Assembly: GCA_019638455.1 (NCBI GenBank)
Contig: JAHBTU010000002.1
Span: forward strand, 468,501-532,500
Origin: Saprospiraceae bacterium
Lineage (GTDB): Bacteria > Bacteroidota > Bacteroidia > Chitinophagales > Saprospiraceae
DNA length: 64,000 nt
Direction: 5' to 3'
Shown here: positions 9,494 through 18,417 of the stretch, piece after piece
Numbering within the stretch: the first letter of the stretch is position 1
How the letters are laid out: each line of letters begins with the position of its first letter
Position numbers and translations under genes: made by a program
Notes under the pieces: model-generated
The model's input: the letters and a program-made list of their open reading frames with translations, nothing else
Databases searched by the model: none
What the model was told of the DNA's origin: nothing

Positions 9494-10684
9494 ATGAAAG
9501 AACAAATCCAACAACTTGCCCGCCAATACCACGCCGACACGGTGGCTTGTCGCCGGCATCTGCACGCCCACCCAGAGCTTTCATTTCAAGAAGTGCAAAC
9601 CGGGAAATTCGTGGCTGCTCAACTAGCTGCGCTCGGCATCGAACACCGACACGGCATGGCTGGCAACGGCGTGGTAGCCCTGATAAAGGGCAAAAATCCC
9701 CGCAAACGGGTGGTGGCATTGCGAGGCGACATGGATGCTTTGCCTATCCGCGAGGCCAACAATGTGCCTTACAAATCCCAAAACGATGGGGTCATGCACG
9801 CTTGCGGCCACGATGTGCATACTTCCTCCTTGCTCGGCACGGCGAGGATTTTGCATGAGCTGCGCCACCAGTTTGAAGGCACGGTGAAGTGCATTTTTCA
9901 GCCGGGAGAGGAAAAATTGCCGGGCGGGGCAAGCATCATGATTCGTGAAGGAGTGCTCGAAAACCCACGCCCCACAAGTATTTTTGGTCAACACGTGCAT
10001 CCCCCTTTGCGAGCGGGAATGATAGGTCTCAAGCCGGGTATCTACATGGCTTCAGCCGACGAAATATATGTCACCGTGAAAGGGCGCGGCGGGCATGGCG
10101 CCATGCCGCACGATTGTATTGACCCCGTGACCATTGCGGCTCAACTCATCGTGTCGCTTCAGCAAATCGTCAGTCGCTATGCCGACCCCACCATTCCGTC
10201 CGTGCTGACGTTCGGAAAAGTAAACACCGTGGGCGGTGCGACGAATGTGATTCCAAATGAAATAAAACTCGAGGGGACTTTTCGCACCATGCATGAAAAG
10301 TGGCGCTCCGAAGCGCATAAGCGCATGAAGAAAATGGCCGAAAGCATGGCCAAAAGCATGGGAGCTGCGTGTGAGTTCAATATCGTGAAAGGCTATCCGG
10401 TATTATACAACCACGAGGCGCTGACGGCACGCACGAAAGCGCGAGCGAGCGAGTTTTTGGGCAAAGACAACGTAGTGGATTTGCCTGCTCGCATGACCGC
10501 CGAGGATTTTGCCTATTTTTCACAAGCTATGCCAGCCTGCTTTTATCGTCTTGGCACGGGCAACCCCGAACGAGGCATCACTTCACCCATCCACACCGAC
10601 ACATTTGATATTGACGAAGCTGCTTTGGAAACCAGCGTGGGCTTGATGGCTTGGCTGGCCATCAAGGAACTGGAAGGCAAATGA
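9494..10684 (+). CDS. M20D-family N-acyl-amino acid amidohydrolase
   Basis: A zinc-dependent hydrolase that removes acyl groups from N-acyl amino acids or related conjugates in the cytoplasm. Of 396 residues, metal ligands and catalytic residues are visible in LRGDMDALPIREANN, HACGHDVHTSSLLG, the catalytic QPGEEKLPGGA and GQHVHP. A dimerisation lid domain lies at about residues 190-300 (VKGRGGHGAMPHDCIDP). This matches the amidohydrolase/hippurate hydrolase branch of M20. The exact substrate (hippurate, N-acetyl amino acids or auxin-like conjugates) cannot be told. It is probably cotranscribed with the LOG-like gene. Confidence 0.88.
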   Translation: MKEQIQQLARQYHADTVACRRHLHAHPELSFQEVQTGKFVAAQLAALGIEHRHGMAGNGVVALIKGKNPRKRVVALRGDMDALPIREANNVPYKSQNDGVMHACGHDVHTSSLLGTARILHELRHQFEGTVKCIFQPGEEKLPGGASIMIREGVLENPRPTSIFGQHVHPPLRAGMIGLKPGIYMASADEIYVTVKGRGGHGAMPHDCIDPVTIAAQLIVSLQQIVSRYADPTIPSVLTFGKVNTVGGATNVIPNEIKLEGTFRTMHEKWRSEAHKRMKKMAESMAKSMGAACEFNIVKGYPVLYNHEALTARTKARASEFLGKDNVVDLPARMTAEDFAYFSQAMPACFYRLGTGNPERGITSPIHTDTFDIDEAALETSVGLMAWLAIKELEGK

Positions 10685-10835
10685 GAGAGCCACTGTGATT
10701 CAGCCGTTTGCTACAAAGGCGCGAAGGGCTTGAAATCAATTTTTTGTAACCGCTTCGACTTTACGGCGACCTCAAAATTGGCATATTCAAGGCAAATTTT
10801 TTTTGAACGAAACTGCTTGACAAAAGGCTGGCTCT

Positions 10836-10975
10836 CAATCGAATCAATCGGCACAATCGGCACAATCGAATCAATCGGCACAATCGAATCAATCGGCACA
10901 ATCGAATCAATCGGCACAATCGAATCAATCGGCACAATCGAATCAATCGGCACAATCGAATCAATCAAACCAATC
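10836..10975. repeat. 18-bp tandem array (TCAATCGGCACAATCGAA type)
   Basis: About seven near-perfect copies of an 18-bp unit run up to the stop codon of the membrane protein gene ending at 10974. Because 18 is a multiple of three, spurious reading frames with periodic residues (SIVPID) appear on one strand. The core AATCGAATCAATCGG is shared with the array at 45.1 kb. Nothing else is recognisable in 10685-10835. Confidence 0.85.
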
Positions 10976-12608
10976 AAATACCCTTCCGCTTGAACACTTT
11001 TGCCAAGCCGTGCTCGGAGGTAAAAATCAAGTCGTAGCCTTGCTCCAGCTGCTGATTGATTTCTTGCGCGTATGGATGGTCTTGGAATCGCTGGTCTTTG
11101 CACCAAGTGACGACGTAGTCCACATGAGCGCCTCCCGTTTTGTCCGGCAAGCCGAGTATGTCGGCACGGGGCGGTTGTTCTTCAAAATAATCCCCGTCTT
11201 TTGACAACAACACGAACGGATTGCGGCCTTCGCGCCAGACGAGCGGGAAGTTGCGAGTATGTGCTTCGTAATTGCCCAACAACACGATATGTTTGTCCAC
11301 ACCCACATAGTCGCCCGCATGGACAAATAGCCATATCGCTTCGGCCACATATCTGCCGCTTCCGATTTGGCCATGATGGTTGAAACTAATCGGCAGCACG
11401 GTCGCATAATTGGGTATGACCGCTGCGCAACTCGCATACTCTTGCACCGCTTCGTTCGCCATTTTGTAGTGTGGAAAACGAAGTGTGAGAAAAGCCGCAG
11501 ACACCACGACCGAGAACACCAACACGACACGCTTCAATTTTATCGAAAAATAGGTGGAGGCCAGCCACAAAATCAGTGTCAAGTAAGGAAGCAACACAAG
11601 CCGTAGGGGAGTGACACCGCCCCCTGCCACACTGCCCGGCTGGTTGAAATAGAGCCAGACCGTAAAAAGAAACACGCCCAGTAATGCATCCGTCCAGCAC
11701 CAATCCTTGTTTTTTAATTTGTTGTAGGCTGCATATAAGGCCATCAAGCCACACGCCAGCGCCACCGCTACGGCCCACCGCCGTTCCGATATGTCCATGA
11801 TAAGCAATCCGCGATTTTCGCGCAACAAGTGCCATAGTGTCGAAGTTGGTTCACCGCGTGGTGTCGCGTTGATTCCTTTAAAAAACAAGTATTCCGCAAA
11901 CAACACCACAACTGGCAGCGCCGCCACCGCTATGGATGCCACCGCTCGCCCGAACTTTTGCCAATTGATTTTATCGCTCTTATGTGCCCTCGTGTCGTGC
12001 CAAAAATCGCCCACCAACACACTTCCGATGAGCAGCAGCGTGAACAGCAAACCCACCGGGTGGCAGAAATAAAGCACCAGTAAACCTATTGCCAACACCA
12101 ACAGTTGGCCCGGCGCATACCCCCGACGGATATGCAGCCAATAGCCCGTCGCCCAAAACATGGCGGCCAAGCTGCAAGAGTAGTTGTAGAAGCCCATCTG
12201 AAAAACATAGTGATGGGCAAAAAGCAGCCCGAAAGAGCTCAGGAAAAGGTTGTCGGGGTTGATTTGCTGAATGAGATAGCGCAACCCAAGCCCAAATGCC
12301 AACACATAGACCGTTTGCAAGAGCTTCTCGGCGAGGAAGGCGGGGATTTGAAGCCCCATGAGCAAAGTCATGAACGCATGGCCAAACCAGTTTGGCTCAA
12401 AGCGCGTGTTCAGATAAAGCCAAGTCTCGTAGAATGCCTTGGGTTCGCCGCCTTGCCAAAAGTCGAGCAAAACTTTGGCGTTGTACAGATGGCAGGGTCC
12501 GTCGCAGGTAAGAAAGTATTGAAAAGACCACAACGGCACAAGATTGGCCGCCAGCAGCAGGTGAAAGATGAATCGTTCGGCAGTCGGAAAGGCAATGGCG
12601 GATTTCAT
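10974..12608 (-). CDS. Large polytopic membrane protein, possibly GT-C-like
   Basis: A 544-residue protein with about ten hydrophobic segments. It begins with an uncleaved membrane segment followed by FLTCDGPCHLYNAKVLLDFW, which resembles the first periplasmic loop of GT-C glycosyltransferases where an acidic residue is catalytic. The C-terminal 100 residues are soluble and probably extracytoplasmic (YVVTWCKDQRF near the end). I cannot assign a substrate, and GT-C membership is a guess from topology. It ends directly at the 18-bp repeat array, so its last codons border that array. Confidence 0.6.
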   Translation of the reverse strand: MKSAIAFPTAERFIFHLLLAANLVPLWSFQYFLTCDGPCHLYNAKVLLDFWQGGEPKAFYETWLYLNTRFEPNWFGHAFMTLLMGLQIPAFLAEKLLQTVYVLAFGLGLRYLIQQINPDNLFLSSFGLLFAHHYVFQMGFYNYSCSLAAMFWATGYWLHIRRGYAPGQLLVLAIGLLVLYFCHPVGLLFTLLLIGSVLVGDFWHDTRAHKSDKINWQKFGRAVASIAVAALPVVVLFAEYLFFKGINATPRGEPTSTLWHLLRENRGLLIMDISERRWAVAVALACGLMALYAAYNKLKNKDWCWTDALLGVFLFTVWLYFNQPGSVAGGGVTPLRLVLLPYLTLILWLASTYFSIKLKRVVLVFSVVVSAAFLTLRFPHYKMANEAVQEYASCAAVIPNYATVLPISFNHHGQIGSGRYVAEAIWLFVHAGDYVGVDKHIVLLGNYEAHTRNFPLVWREGRNPFVLLSKDGDYFEEQPPRADILGLPDKTGGAHVDYVVTWCKDQRFQDHPYAQEINQQLEQGYDLIFTSEHGLAKVFKRKGI

Positions 12609-12663
12609 GGCGACATGATTCAGGGGGGCAAAGGAAAGCCGAAATTCGGACCTTTTGTCACAT

Positions 12664-12827
12664 TAGACTTGTTGCGATAGAGGGCTTTGAGAGAAGGGGA
12701 TTGTCATTTTTTCGACTGGCAAGGCAAATTTTGCAGTCAAAATCGGGCATATTCGGCGAAAAATTTAACGAAGGCAGTCGGGAAAAGGGCTTTCCCTTCG
12801 CCAAAGGCCTCTATCGCAACAAGTCTA
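12664..12827. repeat. Small MITE-like element with 26-bp terminal inverted repeats
   Basis: Left arm 12664-12689 and right arm 12802-12827 are inverted copies with one mismatch (core AGACTTGTTGCGATAGAG). The 112 bases between them carry a hairpin GGGAAAAGGGCTTTCCC. There is no coding capacity. The right arm abuts the stop codon of the ATPase gene at 12828. Confidence 0.6.
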
Positions 12828-13586
12828 TTATTTCAGCGCGGCCTTGCGCAAGCGCTGCAAGAAAGGGGAGGCGAAAATGAAGGACTGCAAATTTTCATTG
12901 TCGCTGCCGAGCACCTCGTTTTTGTTGCCCGCCCATTCCAGTTGGCCCTCGTGAAGGAAACAGATGTTGTCGCCTATCTCCATCACCGAGTTCATGTCGT
13001 GCGTGTTGATGATGGTCGTGATGTTGTTTTCTTGCGTGATGCTGCTGATAAGCTCGTCAATGAGGATGGCTGTTTTGGGGTCGAGGCCGGAGTTGGGTTC
13101 ATCGCAAAAAAGATATTGCGGCTCCAAGACGATGGCACGGGCGATGCCGACCCGTTTTTGCATACCGCCAGAGAGCTCGGAAGGGTATTTTTTGTTGTTG
13201 CCGGCGAGGTTGACCCGTTCGAGGCAGTAGTTCACGCGCTCCAATTTTTGCTGCGGCGTTTTGTGGGTAAACATATCCATGGGGAAGCGGATGTTTTCTT
13301 CCACCGTCAGAGAGTCAAATAGTGCCGAGCCTTGAAACAGCATCCCAATTTTCATGCGGATGGCTCTCATGCCCTCTTTGTCCAAAGCCGTGAAATTTTC
13401 ATCGTCGTACCAGACGTTGCCGCTCGTGGGGTTGAGCAGGCCCACCAAAATTTTGAGCAACACCGTTTTGCCAGCGCCGGAACGGCCTATGATTAGGTTG
13501 TTCTTGCCAGCTTCAAAGGTGAAGTCAATGCCTTTCAGCACTTGTTGCTCGCCGAAGGTTTTGATAATGTTTTCTGCTCGAATCAT
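12828..13586 (-). CDS. ABC transporter ATP-binding protein, MlaF/Mkl-like
   Basis: A 252-residue ATPase with Walker A GRSGAGKT, signature LSGGMQKRVGIARAI, Walker B YLFCDEPNSGLDP and H-loop NTHDMNS. The pattern SGGMQKRVGIARA with FQGSALFDSLTVEENI is typical of MlaF-like ATPases, which energise phospholipid or lipid transport between the outer and inner membranes with an MlaE permease and an MCE protein. No permease or MCE gene lies next to it here, so the partner genes must be elsewhere. The start at 13586 gives the standard family N-terminus. Confidence 0.82.
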   Translation of the reverse strand: MIRAENIIKTFGEQQVLKGIDFTFEAGKNNLIIGRSGAGKTVLLKILVGLLNPTSGNVWYDDENFTALDKEGMRAIRMKIGMLFQGSALFDSLTVEENIRFPMDMFTHKTPQQKLERVNYCLERVNLAGNNKKYPSELSGGMQKRVGIARAIVLEPQYLFCDEPNSGLDPKTAILIDELISSITQENNITTIINTHDMNSVMEIGDNICFLHEGQLEWAGNKNEVLGSDNENLQSFIFASPFLQRLRKAALK

Positions 13587-13724
13587 GAAGAGGGCTTGCG
13601 ATGAATTATACCTCGCGCTGTCAAGTTTTGGGCATGGCTAAAAGCGCGCGATGTGTTCAAAATCAAGGAGAACAATCATGGTGAACTGACAAATCCTGTC
13701 TATCAAGTTAAGGTATAGGTCAAT

Positions 13725-13858
13725 CACCACACTACTGGACATTATTTTTGTGCTGCAAAGACACAAAGGCACAAAATGCGGCAAATCAATGCGTATTTTG
13801 CTTAGCGTCTTTGTGACTTGGTGGCAAATTTGAAAATGTCTGGTAGTATGGTCAATCA
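13725..13858. repeat. Dispersed palindromic intergenic repeat
   Basis: Imperfect inverted arms (about 13733-13750 CCACACTACTGGACATT and 13834-13852 AATGTCTGGTAGTATGG) flank sequence of the CAAAGACACAAAGGCAC / GTCTTTGTGACTTGGTGG type. A related half is at about 27908-27956 (GTGACTTCGTGGCAAATTTG). No gene is visible in 13587-13855. Confidence 0.5.
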
Positions 13859-14263
13859 CCATTTTTCCAAACGAATAGCAATGCGGTTTTCACCCGATTT
13901 TATTTCAAACTTTGCTTCCTCCCACTTGGGGGCGCGAAATTTTGGTCGTGCATTATTGGAAAAGCCATAAGGCTCGCTGGGAATGCCCACGAGGTTTTTG
14001 TCCAATTTTCCGTTGTCGTTCAAATCGTGGAAGCAGCTCACCGCGTAGAAACCCGGAGCAAGGTCTGGTATTTCGAGCTCGATGAGACCTTTTTTTCGCA
14101 CAGGAAGCACTTTTTTAAAAACAACTTTTTTTTCCTGCAAGAAAGAGGACTCACTGTCATAAACACCTATGTAAAGACTGCCTTTTGCCTCGCTGATGTT
14201 GGTGAACGATATGCTGAGCACAGGATGAAGAAAATGATGCAAAAACAAAACGAACGATAGCAC
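13856..14263 (-). CDS. DUF2141-type secreted protein
   Basis: About 135 residues. There is no ATG between the fbp stop and the conserved part, and the GTG at 14263 gives a good signal-peptide-like start (VLSFVLFLHHFLHPVLSIS). The mature part has the DUF2141 pattern: beta strand GSLYIGVYD, then VLPVRKKGLIELEIPDLAPGFYAVSCFHDLNDNGKLDKN and GEPYGFSNNA-like PSEPYGFSNNARPKF. Family members are small periplasmic or outer-membrane proteins of unknown role. It starts 29 bases after the fbp stop on the same strand, so it is probably cotranscribed. Confidence 0.7.
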   Translation of the reverse strand: MLSFVLFLHHFLHPVLSISFTNISEAKGSLYIGVYDSESSFLQEKKVVFKKVLPVRKKGLIELEIPDLAPGFYAVSCFHDLNDNGKLDKNLVGIPSEPYGFSNNARPKFRAPKWEEAKFEIKSGENRIAIRLEKW

Positions 14264-14292
14264 AATTCGATTTTTGGTAAAAAGTTGCGTGA

Positions 14293-15375
14293 TTACAAAG
14301 GCAGCGCGGAATACCGCTCGATGAATGCCTTTAATTCGTCCACCATGGCGGGCGAGCCGATAGCGACGGTGCTGCGCTGATGCAGTTCCGAGGGGGTCAC
14401 TTCCAGCACCCGCTTCAGTTGGGTGTTCATGGCTTTGCCTCCGGCCTGCTCCACAATGAAGGACAGTGGGTTGCACTCGTAAAGCAAACGGAGCTTGCCT
14501 TTCGGGTATTTCCGAGTGCTGGGATAGAGGAATATGCCGCCTTGAATCAGGATGCGGTGGATGTCGCTCACCATGCTGCCGATATAGCGGAGACCGTAGT
14601 TTTGGTCGGAGCAGTTGTCAATGTAGCGGCGCATCTCAAGGTCAAACTTGGAGTAGTAGCCTTGGTTGACCGAGTAGGTAGAGCCATTTTCGGGGATGCG
14701 CATATTCCGATGACTGAGGCAAAACTCGCCAATGGAGGGGTCGAGCGTGAAGCCATTCACGCCTCGGCCAGTGGTGTAAACGAGCAAGGTGGAAGTGCCG
14801 TACAGGACATACCCTGCGGCTACCTGTTTGGTGCCCGCTTGCAAAAAATCTTCTTTGGTAGCTGGGCCAGAAGGGTCGCTTTTGCGGCGATAAATGGCGA
14901 AAATAGTGCCCACCGACACGTTCACGTCTATATTGGAAGAGCCATCCAAAGGGTCGAACATGACCACATAGTTGCTGGCCTTGGAGCCGATGGGCGGCAC
15001 TTGAATGATGTCTTCATTTTCCTCCGAAGCGATGGCGCAACATTCGCCAGAGTTTTTGAGGCACTCGATGAGCTTTTCGTTGGCATACACATCGAGTTTT
15101 TGCTGCATCTCGCCGCTTTGATTCTCTCCGCTATTGGCTACCCCGATGATGTTGACAAGTCCCGCCTTGTTCACCTCTCTGTTGATGATTTTGGCGGCCA
15201 CCCCAATGTCGCGCAGTAGCCCGGTCAGTTCGCCGGTAGCATAATCAAAATCTTTTTCCGCGCGAATGATAAACTCGTCGAGCGTGACGATTCGGTTGCC
15301 CGATACCGGAGAGGCTGGCACGGAAGCGGCGGACGATTGGCCGTTTTCGGGAGATTTTTTCGTAGAAGTTGCCAT
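14293..15375 (-). CDS. fbp: Class I fructose-1,6-bisphosphatase
   Basis: Converts fructose-1,6-bisphosphate to fructose-6-phosphate in gluconeogenesis. The 360-residue protein carries the metal-binding motif FDPLDGSSNIDVNVSVGT, an upstream acidic pair in ASEENED, and the sugar-binding signature GGIFLYPSTRKYPKGKLRLLYE with CNPLSFIVEQAGG. An N-terminal tail of about 25 Ser/Pro-rich residues precedes the domain and appears poorly structured. Its length fits class I enzymes. A -7 element lies 78 bases upstream. Confidence 0.95.
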   Translation of the reverse strand: MATSTKKSPENGQSSAASVPASPVSGNRIVTLDEFIIRAEKDFDYATGELTGLLRDIGVAAKIINREVNKAGLVNIIGVANSGENQSGEMQQKLDVYANEKLIECLKNSGECCAIASEENEDIIQVPPIGSKASNYVVMFDPLDGSSNIDVNVSVGTIFAIYRRKSDPSGPATKEDFLQAGTKQVAAGYVLYGTSTLLVYTTGRGVNGFTLDPSIGEFCLSHRNMRIPENGSTYSVNQGYYSKFDLEMRRYIDNCSDQNYGLRYIGSMVSDIHRILIQGGIFLYPSTRKYPKGKLRLLYECNPLSFIVEQAGGKAMNTQLKRVLEVTPSELHQRSTVAIGSPAMVDELKAFIERYSALPL

Positions 15376-15452
15376 AGTGTGGTGGTGGATTTTGATGTTT
15401 GGTTACGGTTGCGAAATACGCTTGAATTCTGGGTGAAAGCCATTTGGCGGCA

Positions 15453-15460
15453 CAAAAGTA
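15453..15460 (-). promoter_or_regulatory. -7 element (TACTTTTG) for fbp
   Basis: The plus strand reads CAAAAGTA, so the minus strand gives TACTTTTG, a full TAnnTTTG match upstream of the fbp start at 15375. No clear -33 TTTG was found. Confidence 0.4.
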
Positions 15461-15560
15461 AAAAATCCGATGTTTTGTCCAGTCTTGACAACTCGCTTGC
15501 CAACATCCGCACTATTTTTGGGTTCAAGTCTCCAAACTTCCCCAAATCAACACATCGTTT

Positions 15561-15941
15561 ATGCGCCCAATACTGATACTCACGCTGCTCGTTCTTTTCG
15601 CCTGCCGCTCGGAAGGGCCTGATACTATCCCTTTGCCAACCAAAATTTGCATCAAAACCACCCACCACGACTATCCGCTCACTGGCTCATTCGTCTATCT
15701 CAAATATTTCACCGACACATTTCCCGGCTACGACAAAAAGCCGAGCTACTTTGATGCCTTCTTCGTCACGGGCGCGGATGCGCGAGGCTGCATCGAGTCG
15801 GTGCCGGAGGGACGACATTGGCTCGTGGCTTTCGGCTACGACAGCTTGCATTATCCTCACGAGGCGTTCGGCAGTTTGCCGGTGGAGATTTCTTTGGACC
15901 ACAGACCCGTCATTGACACGATGCTTTATCTGGGGCACTAA
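15561..15941 (+). CDS. Small hypothetical lipoprotein
   Basis: 126 residues. The signal MRPILILTLLVLFAC ends in a lipobox-like LFAC, so Cys15 is the likely lipidation site. The mature part (ICIKTTHHDYPLTGSFVYLKYF, followed by CIESVPEGRHWLVAFGYDS) resembles a small carboxypeptidase-regulatory-like or transthyretin-like beta domain, but I do not recognise a named family. It converges on the ChbG-like gene with 3 bases between stops. Confidence 0.65.
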   Translation: MRPILILTLLVLFACRSEGPDTIPLPTKICIKTTHHDYPLTGSFVYLKYFTDTFPGYDKKPSYFDAFFVTGADARGCIESVPEGRHWLVAFGYDSLHYPHEAFGSLPVEISLDHRPVIDTMLYLGH

Positions 15942-15944
15942 CTT

Positions 15945-16880
15945 TTATCGCAGCAATTTCCCTATTTCTCGCCATGTAATCAACTGGATATTTTGCTCTT
16001 TGAGCAAATTCCGACAAGCATCGCTCGTGAAAAAATCGTAGTCCGCCTGCCGCCACGCCGCGCCCCAGTCGGGGTGGTCAATGCTCACACCCTTCATCTC
16101 GGCATCGTCGTAGGCAGTGTGAATAAGGATGATGCTGACTCCGGGCTGGAGGTTTTGGAGCACGGATGTGTAGTAGTTGGCCATGCCTTTTTGGTAATCA
16201 TCAGGGCTGGCGGTCAAGATGCGGTCGAGCACGATGTCCTTCTCCGTCATGGCTTGTTTGAAGGGGTCAGGCAGTATGCTCAAAAGGTCGCGCCCAACCA
16301 TCGTCGGGATGCCATATTCGCGTCCGAGCTTCAGATAAATGCCGAACAGCATCGGGTTTTGGAAAAACAAACAACCCATGTGCGAATCCAGATGGGTCGG
16401 TTCTATGCCCATCGCCTTTGCTTTTTCGACTTGGGCGCGGAGCTCGGCCTCCACCGCTTCCGGCTTCGCTTGGCTGGCAAAAGAGGCGCAATTGTCGAAA
16501 AAATAGCCGTTGGAATCCACCAGCCCACCCAGTTCGCCACAGTCCGAGACTGGCCCCCATTTGAAGTGTTTCCACTCGCTTGTCAACGTCAAGTGCAAAC
16601 CCAAGTCATGGTTGGGGTTCGCCTTCGCGTGAGCAGCGACTTCTGGCAGCCAAGGGCACGGCACCATGACGCTCGCCGAATTGACCGAGCCTTCTTTCAT
16701 CGCTTTGAAACTGGCCTGATTTTCCGAATGCGCCACCGCCAAATCGTCGGCGTGAATGATGAGCAACTTGGCATCTTTCGAGTAGCCGAGGCGTTCGGGG
16801 AGCGTGGGCTGGGCTTGCGCATACAAGCCTGACAGGCAACAGATGCAAAGAGCGATGTTCGTAAGTCGGTTGAGTTTCAT
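15945..16880 (-). CDS. ChbG/HpnK-family polysaccharide deacetylase, secreted
   Basis: 311 residues with a cleavable signal peptide (to about residue 23, GLYAQAQ). The motif LLIIHADDLAVAHS carries the metal-binding Asp pair, and HLDSHMGCLF supplies the histidines of the YdjC/ChbG family, which remove N-acetyl groups from chitooligosaccharides or related molecules. The predicted export suggests it acts on external or periplasmic glycans, unlike cytoplasmic ChbG. The substrate is inferred only. Confidence 0.82.
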   Translation of the reverse strand: MKLNRLTNIALCICCLSGLYAQAQPTLPERLGYSKDAKLLIIHADDLAVAHSENQASFKAMKEGSVNSASVMVPCPWLPEVAAHAKANPNHDLGLHLTLTSEWKHFKWGPVSDCGELGGLVDSNGYFFDNCASFASQAKPEAVEAELRAQVEKAKAMGIEPTHLDSHMGCLFFQNPMLFGIYLKLGREYGIPTMVGRDLLSILPDPFKQAMTEKDIVLDRILTASPDDYQKGMANYYTSVLQNLQPGVSIILIHTAYDDAEMKGVSIDHPDWGAAWRQADYDFFTSDACRNLLKEQNIQLITWREIGKLLR

Positions 16881-16950
16881 TGACTTGTGATTTTTTCAAT
16901 TATTACGACCTTCGTTGCTACCGATTTGGAAATTTTCAAAAATTCCGTTC

Positions 16951-17208
16951 ATGGCTTTTCTTTTTTGGCTCTTTTGGATTGCAGACCTGTTGATTTGCCT
17001 GTTGGCCCTCGTCGGAAAAGGATTTCGAGATAGTTATTCGGCATCCAGCATCAACACATGGTATTCCGTCTTGCTGTTCGGCTGCGCCATCGGCGGGTTG
17101 CTGCTTCGTTTTGCTTTCAAAAAAGCATTGTTGTCACTTCTTGTAGTCGCTCTCCCGCTGCTCATTTTGCTGGTTTGGTATTTGCTCGATTCGAAGCTGT
17201 CTGCCTAA
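16951..17208 (+). CDS. Small membrane protein of unknown function
   Basis: 85 residues with three hydrophobic segments (FLFWLFWIADLLICLLALV, WYSVLLFGCAIGGLLLRF, ALLSLLVVALPLLILLVWYL). The ATG at 16951 is preferred to an upstream start at 16915 because it begins just before the first membrane segment. I know no family. Coding status rests on composition and topology. Confidence 0.5.
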   Translation: MAFLFWLFWIADLLICLLALVGKGFRDSYSASSINTWYSVLLFGCAIGGLLLRFAFKKALLSLLVVALPLLILLVWYLLDSKLSA

Positions 17209-17248
17209 GGCCATTCTTATGCCCTTTACTACCGTCATTCTCAAAAAT

Positions 17249-17367
17249 GCGAATCAGGGGTTTGCCTTATTTAGCGTCCGATGAGCAAGCATTTATTCGA
17301 GTGGTGATTTTAAATCGCCGCCCGAATAGCACACTTTTTCAGCAGTTGGCCTCAACCCCTAATTCGC
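17249..17367. repeat. Nested palindrome between convergent genes
   Basis: Outer arms GCGAATCAGGGGTT (17249-17262) and AACCCCTAATTCGC (17354-17367) pair with one mismatch. An inner imperfect palindrome around GGTGATTTTAAATCGCC lies in the centre. It fills the gap between a plus-strand stop at 17208 and a minus-strand stop at 17369, so it could act as a bidirectional terminator or be a mobile palindromic unit. Confidence 0.45.
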
Positions 17368-17368
17368 G

Positions 17369-17887
17369 TTAATCTTGATTCCTCACCGTCAAATCAACCC
17401 CCGCATAAAAACCCAAATCTTTGTTTTTCAAAAGTTTGGTCCAAAAAGCGATTTGCCCCGTGTGGTACGAGTAATGCTCGCACACATGAACCATGATGCC
17501 GATACCGCTCATTTGAAAACCCTGCACCGTGCGCTCGCGCAACAATTCCTCCCGACTTGCCCGGCGAACCGTTTCGACCGCTCGAGCCACTGTCGAAGCC
17601 AGCTTGTCCAACAACTCCAATTTTGAGAAACCTCCCTCGGCGGCGAACTCGGCATCGCGGTCGCGTGCGTCTGGTTCGTTGCCCAGCGAGGCAATCGCAT
17701 ATTGCGTGATGTTGCCACAGAGGTGCAAAATCAAGTTGCCGACACTGTTGGAGGCCGCGTTCGGGCGTTGCCACACTTCGGCTTCCGTCAAAGTCGCCAC
17801 ACACTTCTCAATGCGCGGTGTGTTCTCCTCCAGCCGAAGGATAATCTGTTTTTTGATTTCGATAATTTCAGGTGAGTTCACTTCCAT
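17369..17887 (-). CDS. DinB-family protein
   Basis: 172 residues forming a DinB-like four-helix bundle. Metal ligands are likely the His in LILHLCGNITQY and the HVCEHYSYHTGQIAFW motif near residue 140, the usual H...HxxxH pattern. DinB proteins include thiol-dependent S-transferases and many uncharacterised members. The start at 17887 overlaps the end of the zinc-ribbon gene by 10 bases, so translational coupling is likely. A longer in-frame extension upstream lies inside that gene and is rejected. Confidence 0.75.
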   Translation of the reverse strand: MEVNSPEIIEIKKQIILRLEENTPRIEKCVATLTEAEVWQRPNAASNSVGNLILHLCGNITQYAIASLGNEPDARDRDAEFAAEGGFSKLELLDKLASTVARAVETVRRASREELLRERTVQGFQMSGIGIMVHVCEHYSYHTGQIAFWTKLLKNKDLGFYAGVDLTVRNQD

Positions 17888-18138
17888 CGCTGCAATTTTG
17901 GAATACAACGGGTGAAAATCCCGGCAATAAACCCCGGAAACCCAAAGGACTGAAGCCGTTGTTTCACCCAAGCCTTCATTTCCTCCATCGTCATGTGCGG
18001 ATGAGTGAAGCGCCCGTCTTGGTAACAAAGGGAGCAGTATTGGAGACTTGTGGTGCCATCGGCATTGGTGCCACCATTCAATTCGTCGTGGCGCATTGGT
18101 AGGCCGCAACTCTGACAGTTTTTGTAGGCTTTTTCCAT
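17878..18138 (-). CDS. Zinc-ribbon protein
   Basis: 86 residues. An N-terminal treble-clef-like zinc ribbon has two CxxC pairs, CQSCGLPM and YCSLCYQDG, in the arrangement of the putative zinc ribbon family often found next to or fused with GyrI- or DinB-like domains. The C-terminal helix (HMTMEEMKAWVKQRLQSFG) is also part of that family. It may bind zinc, but its role is unknown. The downstream overlap with the DinB gene suggests a functional pair. Confidence 0.7.
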   Translation of the reverse strand: MEKAYKNCQSCGLPMRHDELNGGTNADGTTSLQYCSLCYQDGRFTHPHMTMEEMKAWVKQRLQSFGFPGFIAGIFTRCIPKLQRWK

Positions 18139-18325
18139 TTTCAAAATAGTTTTGGAGCTTCAAATCTATGTAGAAATTGGAAATTAGACCTTGATTCGTC
18201 AGGATTTATCTGATGACCATAATTGATGCCCCCGATTTTGAGTGAATCAGGACTTCACCTATGCTGAAAACTTGACGGCGTGAAGTATAAAAAGCAGGCA
18301 GGGCGCTGCTCCGTTTAAGTAGTTA

Positions 18326-18333
18326 CAAAAGTA
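18326..18333 (-). promoter_or_regulatory. -7 element (TACTTTTG) for the zinc-ribbon/DinB pair
   Basis: The plus strand reads CAAAAGTA. On the minus strand it gives TACTTTTG, a full consensus match 188 bases before the ATG at 18138. The rest of the 279-base gap to the helicase gene shows no feature I can name. Confidence 0.3.
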
Positions 18334-18417
18334 GAGATTGTCTCGCTCTCAAAAACCCAGATAAGCTGGGGAAACTCTCGCCGTGTTTCTCGACCTTCGC
18401 CCAAAACAACCCTTTCC

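Noticed and set aside
10711..11106. Protein with SIVPID repeats
   Set aside because: The periodic residues come from the 18-bp array, and the frame overlaps the end of the membrane-protein gene.
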